From: Tetrahymena thermophila SB210
Lineage: Eukaryota > Ciliophora > Oligohymenophorea > Hymenostomatida > Tetrahymenidae
Reading direction: 5' to 3'
NCBI RefSeq assembly: GCF_000189635.1
Contig: NW_002476507.1
Location: 62,001 to 126,000, forward strand
DNA length: 64,000 nt
Shown here: piece by piece, positions 59,829-64,000 of the stretch
How the letters are laid out: each line of letters opens with the position of its first letter
Numbering within the stretch: the stretch's first letter is position 1
Made by a program: the position numbers and the translations under genes
The notes under the pieces: generated by a model
What the model was told of the DNA's origin: nothing
What the model saw: only the letters and a program-made list of their open reading frames with translations
Database searches by the model: none

Positions 59829-61505
59829 ATTTTTTGTTTATTAAATTAAAAACGATAAAGTAGATTAGGAATAATTCATTAAAAATATGGTAAAAATAGG
59901 GAAAAGTAATGGAAGAATGGAGGATTTTGATGATTTGGAAGCAAATAATAGTTCTCATAACTTGGTTTGCAAATGAAATAAGCTTTTAATTATTAGCTAA
60001 TTAGTTTAAAAAATTATATTAATTAAGATTTTATCTCCTCTTTATCTTTAAGTATAGATCGATAGGCGTTTTTCTATTCTATTAATTGAAATAATAAATG
60101 GTTATTGAAAAACAAAATATTTTATGGGACAGCTTTTAAATAAGTTTATGTTTTTTGTCTCAAAAAAACTAAGTTTTTCACTATATTAATCTTTTTTACA
60201 AATTTTGTAAAATTAAAAAAATAAATAAACATTTTAGTTATTAGTTTTTAATTTTTTTATAATTTTGAATTGTAAATTATTATTTTCATTTCACATTAAA
60301 ATAAATTTTATTTCACCCTAAATAGGAATATAATAATAGTATTAAATACAGTTGATTGTTTTTATAATAAATAATATAAATTTATTTTCTTCAAAATCAA
60401 AAAGAAATTTGTGAAAATTTTTTAAAAAGAATATTGACTAATAAATTTAGTGGTGTTGATTGATCATAAGTTATAAAAAAATATAGTAATTATTAAATTT
60501 ATGGCTATATTACTAAATTTTATATAAAATATCCAAACTATTTATACATGTATAAATACTTATATATTTAGTTAAACTTAAAAGCTCATTAAATACTTTT
60601 ACCAATTAACATAAATCCCACTTTAAGTTAGTTATTTAAGTTAATTAGCTTTTCTTTATTTGATATAGTTTCAATTATTATAAATTTTTATTTTCACCTT
60701 TTCATATTGTATTCTTTTTCATTAATGAAATAAGAATTTATAAATTATATCAAGTAAAATGTATGCTTAAGCTATGATTTCAAAAAATCTAATCAAAATA
60801 ATTCATATAAAATATTCTAAAATTAATATATTTAATGTTTCATTGAAAATTTTATTGATACTATACTAGTTTATATTTGATAATACTAATATTAGCTTTT
60901 TACAATTTAAGGTAGCCAAAATATATTTAATTTATTAATTTAAATCATAAACTGATTAATTATTTACAGTATATGAAAATAATTTTAATTAAATAAATTA
61001 AAATATACAGCTTTTATCAATATCTAAATTAGTTAATCATTAATTTAATAAAAATAACTTATTAAATTTAAAAAATATTTTTTATTAAAAACGTAATTTT
61101 ATTATTTCTTTTTTATATTTTGTTATTCGCCTATTTAATAAAATGATAATTTATTAGTAATAAGAAATATTATGGATTAGTAAGCAATAATTATATCAGA
61201 CAACATTTAAAAAATCGAAATTAAAAATAGTTCTTCGATTTTTCTAAAATATGAACACTCACATGCAATTGTTACTAAATATCAATTTAAAATTTTAATT
61301 GTGAGTATCTTAGGTAAGTAAGGTTAATAGAATTTAAATCAATATCAAAAATAACCAAAGATTTGTATGCAATAAATAAAAATTTTGAAAAAATATAATT
61401 TAATTAACTTTTAAGTAATTATTACATTTTATACTATCATTTGATCTCTATAATCATTTGAATATTCAGAAAAAAAAATAAATAAGTAAGGGTATTTTAC
61501 TTAAA
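59829..61505. other. intergenic with an orphan possible exon
   Basis: Mostly A/T. At 61172-61313 an ATG opens 47 codons (MDQQAIIISDNIQKIEIKNS...) ending at a good donor (ttag/gtaagt). Its phase does not fit the start region of the lipase gene downstream, so it may be a 5' exon joined in a way I cannot resolve, or noise. Confidence 0.4.
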
Positions 61506-63207
61506 ATGGAAAAATTAAAAGTTTAAAAGTAATTTAGAAGAAAGGTTTATCCTTTCGAGTTTCTGATTAGCATGTTCTTAGTGGTAAACACATTGAGAGA
61601 TCTATATCTAGTTTAAAAATTAGGCAATGAATAGGTTGAAAGCTCATTGATGGATAGCAACAATATTAGAACATTGATTATTTGGTTCATACTTTTTGGT
61701 TTAAAAATAAAATAAGAAGGTACATAAATCAGTTTAGTTTTCTCATTATTAGCTTCTGCTAACCTTGCTCTTCTTAAAGTGTATTAATATTAGAGTAAAA
61801 TCTTGGTTTTTACAGAAGTTCTGTTTTTAATTTTGCATATGTTGATTGTAATTAAACTGCCAGTTTATTAGATTCCAGATCCTTAAGGATAAAACAAAGT
61901 AGGTATCAAGTAAATGAGAATTTAAGATGAATTCAAAACTGAGGTATCTGTTTACTATCCTTGCTTAGATAAAAATTAGAAACATCGCTACACTAAATGG
62001 TCTCATGGAAAAGAATATTGGAGAAGTATGTATGAAAGTATGAAATTTGGTAATGTAATTATACCTAAGTTCTTTTTCAGTTTTTTTATGAATTATGTTG
62101 ATAAAATCCTTATAAATTGCTTTCCAAATGCTGAAATAATTAAACAAGATTCATATAGAGTTATTATATTTAGTCATGGTTTAGCAGCACACAGATAATC
62201 ATACACCTGCTTTTTAAATGATTTAGCATCTAAAGGGTAAAAAATTATGTTAGTGAATTATTTTATATAAGAAATCACATAAAAATTAACTAATTTAATT
62301 TAAAACTAATAAATTTTATTAATTGATATTTAAAAAAAAAATAAACATAAATTAGTTTAAATTTAGAATAATAATATTATTTTTATAAAAAAAATTAACA
62401 TAGTTACATTATATTTTCATTGGAGCACTATGAATAGATTTGTCCTTTCGAAATTATGCAAGCAATTAAGACTGGAGACGATACATAAGCTAAAAAGATT
62501 CGTGGGTCATAACTCAATCACAGATAGATGTAAGTAGAAAATTTACTAAAGGTAGTAAGCAATAAAGATATGATGGCTAAGTTATTTGAATAAGAAGTCA
62601 ATTTAGATACAAATAATATAGTACTTATGGGTCACTCTTTTGGAGGTGTGACTGCTGTATAAGCTGGAATGGAAAATAAAAAATTTAAGGCGATAATAGG
62701 TTTAGATCCCTGGTTGTATCCATAGAAAGATTCAGTATTAACAAAGAAATATAATAACCCAATTTTAATTATAAATACTGAAACATTTGCGTAATTTATA
62801 TCAATAAAAAGTTTTTTATTTTATATTAATTTTATACAAATAAAAATAGAGAAAAAAATTCATATTATCGTCTTAACGAAAAATGCTAAGAAATTTATGA
62901 CTCATCAGGAGATAAAAAAGACAATAAATTAATAGGCAAATATATAGGCACTGATCACATCACACAAGGTGACATCTGTTTTATTATACCTACAGAAAGT
63001 AAATTGCTAAATATGGTGAGAAACAACAATAATTTACTTGAAGTTACCTAAGGATAAAGATTCTTAATTTCAGAATTTTTAGAAAAAATGGTTTTTTCAT
63101 CTCCATCTAACTAAAAGTAAGCTAAACAAGAAATCCTAGAATCACACAACAAGTTTACTTTATAATACTTTAATAAAGAAGGAAATTACAAAATTTAATT
63201 TGAATGA
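61506..63207 (+). CDS. membrane-anchored PAF-acetylhydrolase-like phospholipase
   Basis: Lipase of the plasma PAF-acetylhydrolase / Lp-PLA2 family, which removes short or oxidised acyl chains from phospholipids. Exons, phase-checked: 61506-62236, 62404-62790, 62850-63207; 491 residues. Residues 1 to about 130 hold four hydrophobic segments (FEFLISMFLVVNTL, LIIWFILFGL, SLVFSLLASANLALL, ILVFTEVLFLILHMLIVI), so the enzyme is membrane-embedded at its N-terminus, unlike the secreted animal enzyme. The catalytic part has VIIFSHGLAAHRQSYTCFLN, ASKGYIIFSLEHYE, the nucleophile in VLMGHSFGGVTAVQAG, Asp in GLDPWLYP, and His in GTDHITQGD, giving a complete triad. ATG 61506 is preceded by open in-frame codons, so an extra 5' exon (61172-61313) is possible. 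Confidence 0.88.
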
Positions 63208-64000
63208 GTTATTTAAATCTTAATAAGTTAAGTAATAAATATGCTTTCTATTTTATTATTTTTTCTTATAAAGTGTTTATATCAAACATTCTTTGATTTT
63301 AGTTATAAAATTATCATCTTTACTTAAATTTCAATCTAACTTAAAATAATAATTTTTAAAACAATAGTAAATTTTAATTTAGAGAAATAATTCGAATAGT
63401 TTTAATTTAAGTTTGATAATATTAAATTAATCAATTTTTCAAATTTAATTTATTTATTTAAATTGTTATTTTTTATCTACAAGAATAATAAAATTAAACT
63501 ATATAAAAAAGTAATTTATTCTTTTGTTGGATATAATTATTTATAAATGATCCTATTATTTGATATCTAGGAATGGTAAAATTAATTTCTTTTAATCAAA
63601 AGAATTTTATATATAAAATACTATTTAAATAGATTTTAATCCATTTTATGTTAAAGAAATTTAATTTAATTTTTATGATGTTTTTTCAATTTTTTCTTAA
63701 AAATAAGTTTATAAATAATTTAACATTACATTTTATGATAATAAAATAAAATTATTATAATCCTGGTAAAATAATTGTAAGATTTTGTTATGTTAGCTAA
63801 CTTATCTATAAATAATCAAATATTTTGATGTTAATTAGATATAGAATTAATATCTTTTAATAAATAAGATTTTAAAATTTAAAATCTATAAAAAAATTAT
63901 ATATTTACAATCTTAAATCATATAACAAAAATTTATTTTAAACTTTATTTAAATTTAATTAAATTTACTTTAAAATTAATAAATAATAAATAAAATTCCA
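63208..64000. other. 3' flank, A/T-rich
   Basis: No coding frame or other feature recognised to the end of the window. Confidence 0.5.

Overview
The window looks like macronuclear-type DNA of a ciliate, most likely Tetrahymena or a close relative. It is extremely A+T-rich. Every convincing reading frame uses TAA and TAG as sense codons (glutamine) and ends only at TGA. Genes are split by A/T-rich GT...AG introns, most about 45-150 nt with a few of 300-700 nt. Tables made with the standard code break these genes into meaningless short ORFs; the annotation here comes from reading frames with TGA as the only stop and joining exons where splice sites and phase agree.

Layout, left to right. 64-1077: 3' part of a Q/N-rich gene. 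2211-3254: unknown Lys/Asp-rich protein. 4918-6916: secreted patatin-like phospholipase (5 exons). 8458-10129: unknown coiled-coil protein with unresolved introns. 11212-11817: MBF1 co-activator (4 exons). 13165-15939: 862-residue unknown protein. 16600-18972: kynurenine/glutamine-type aminotransferase. 18973-23100: long gene-poor stretch. 23101-24484: S49-family (SppA/SohB-like) protein. Minus strand 24987-27858: 10-exon coiled-coil protein. Minus 30466-32268: unknown protein. 33309-34777: mitochondrial ribosomal protein bL28m. 36176-38968: acidic protein with four endosulfine-like FDSAD motifs. 39791-41437: RCK/MOK-like pseudokinase. Minus 41968-44481: SKSP-repeat protein. Minus 44978-46209: isoprenylcysteine carboxyl methyltransferase. 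47177-51691: very long Q-rich protein with several SUMO-interacting-type motifs. 53332-54153: unknown. 55886-58465: two fused carbonic-anhydrase-like domains. 59103-59828: divergent macrodomain protein with an MGNCC N-terminus. 61506-63207: membrane-anchored PAF-acetylhydrolase-like lipase.

There are no operons. Neighbouring genes share no evident pathway, although two phospholipid esterases and a methyltransferase for prenylated proteins lie in the same 60 kb. The recurrent theme is conserved folds that have lost catalytic residues (kinase, carbonic anhydrase, macrodomain and probably the S49 protein), plus short regulatory motifs present in several copies (FDSAD, SKSP, SIM-like). No rRNA, tRNA, CRISPR array or intact transposon was recognised. 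Exon joins marked as phase-checked were verified by codon arithmetic; joins called unresolved need cDNA.
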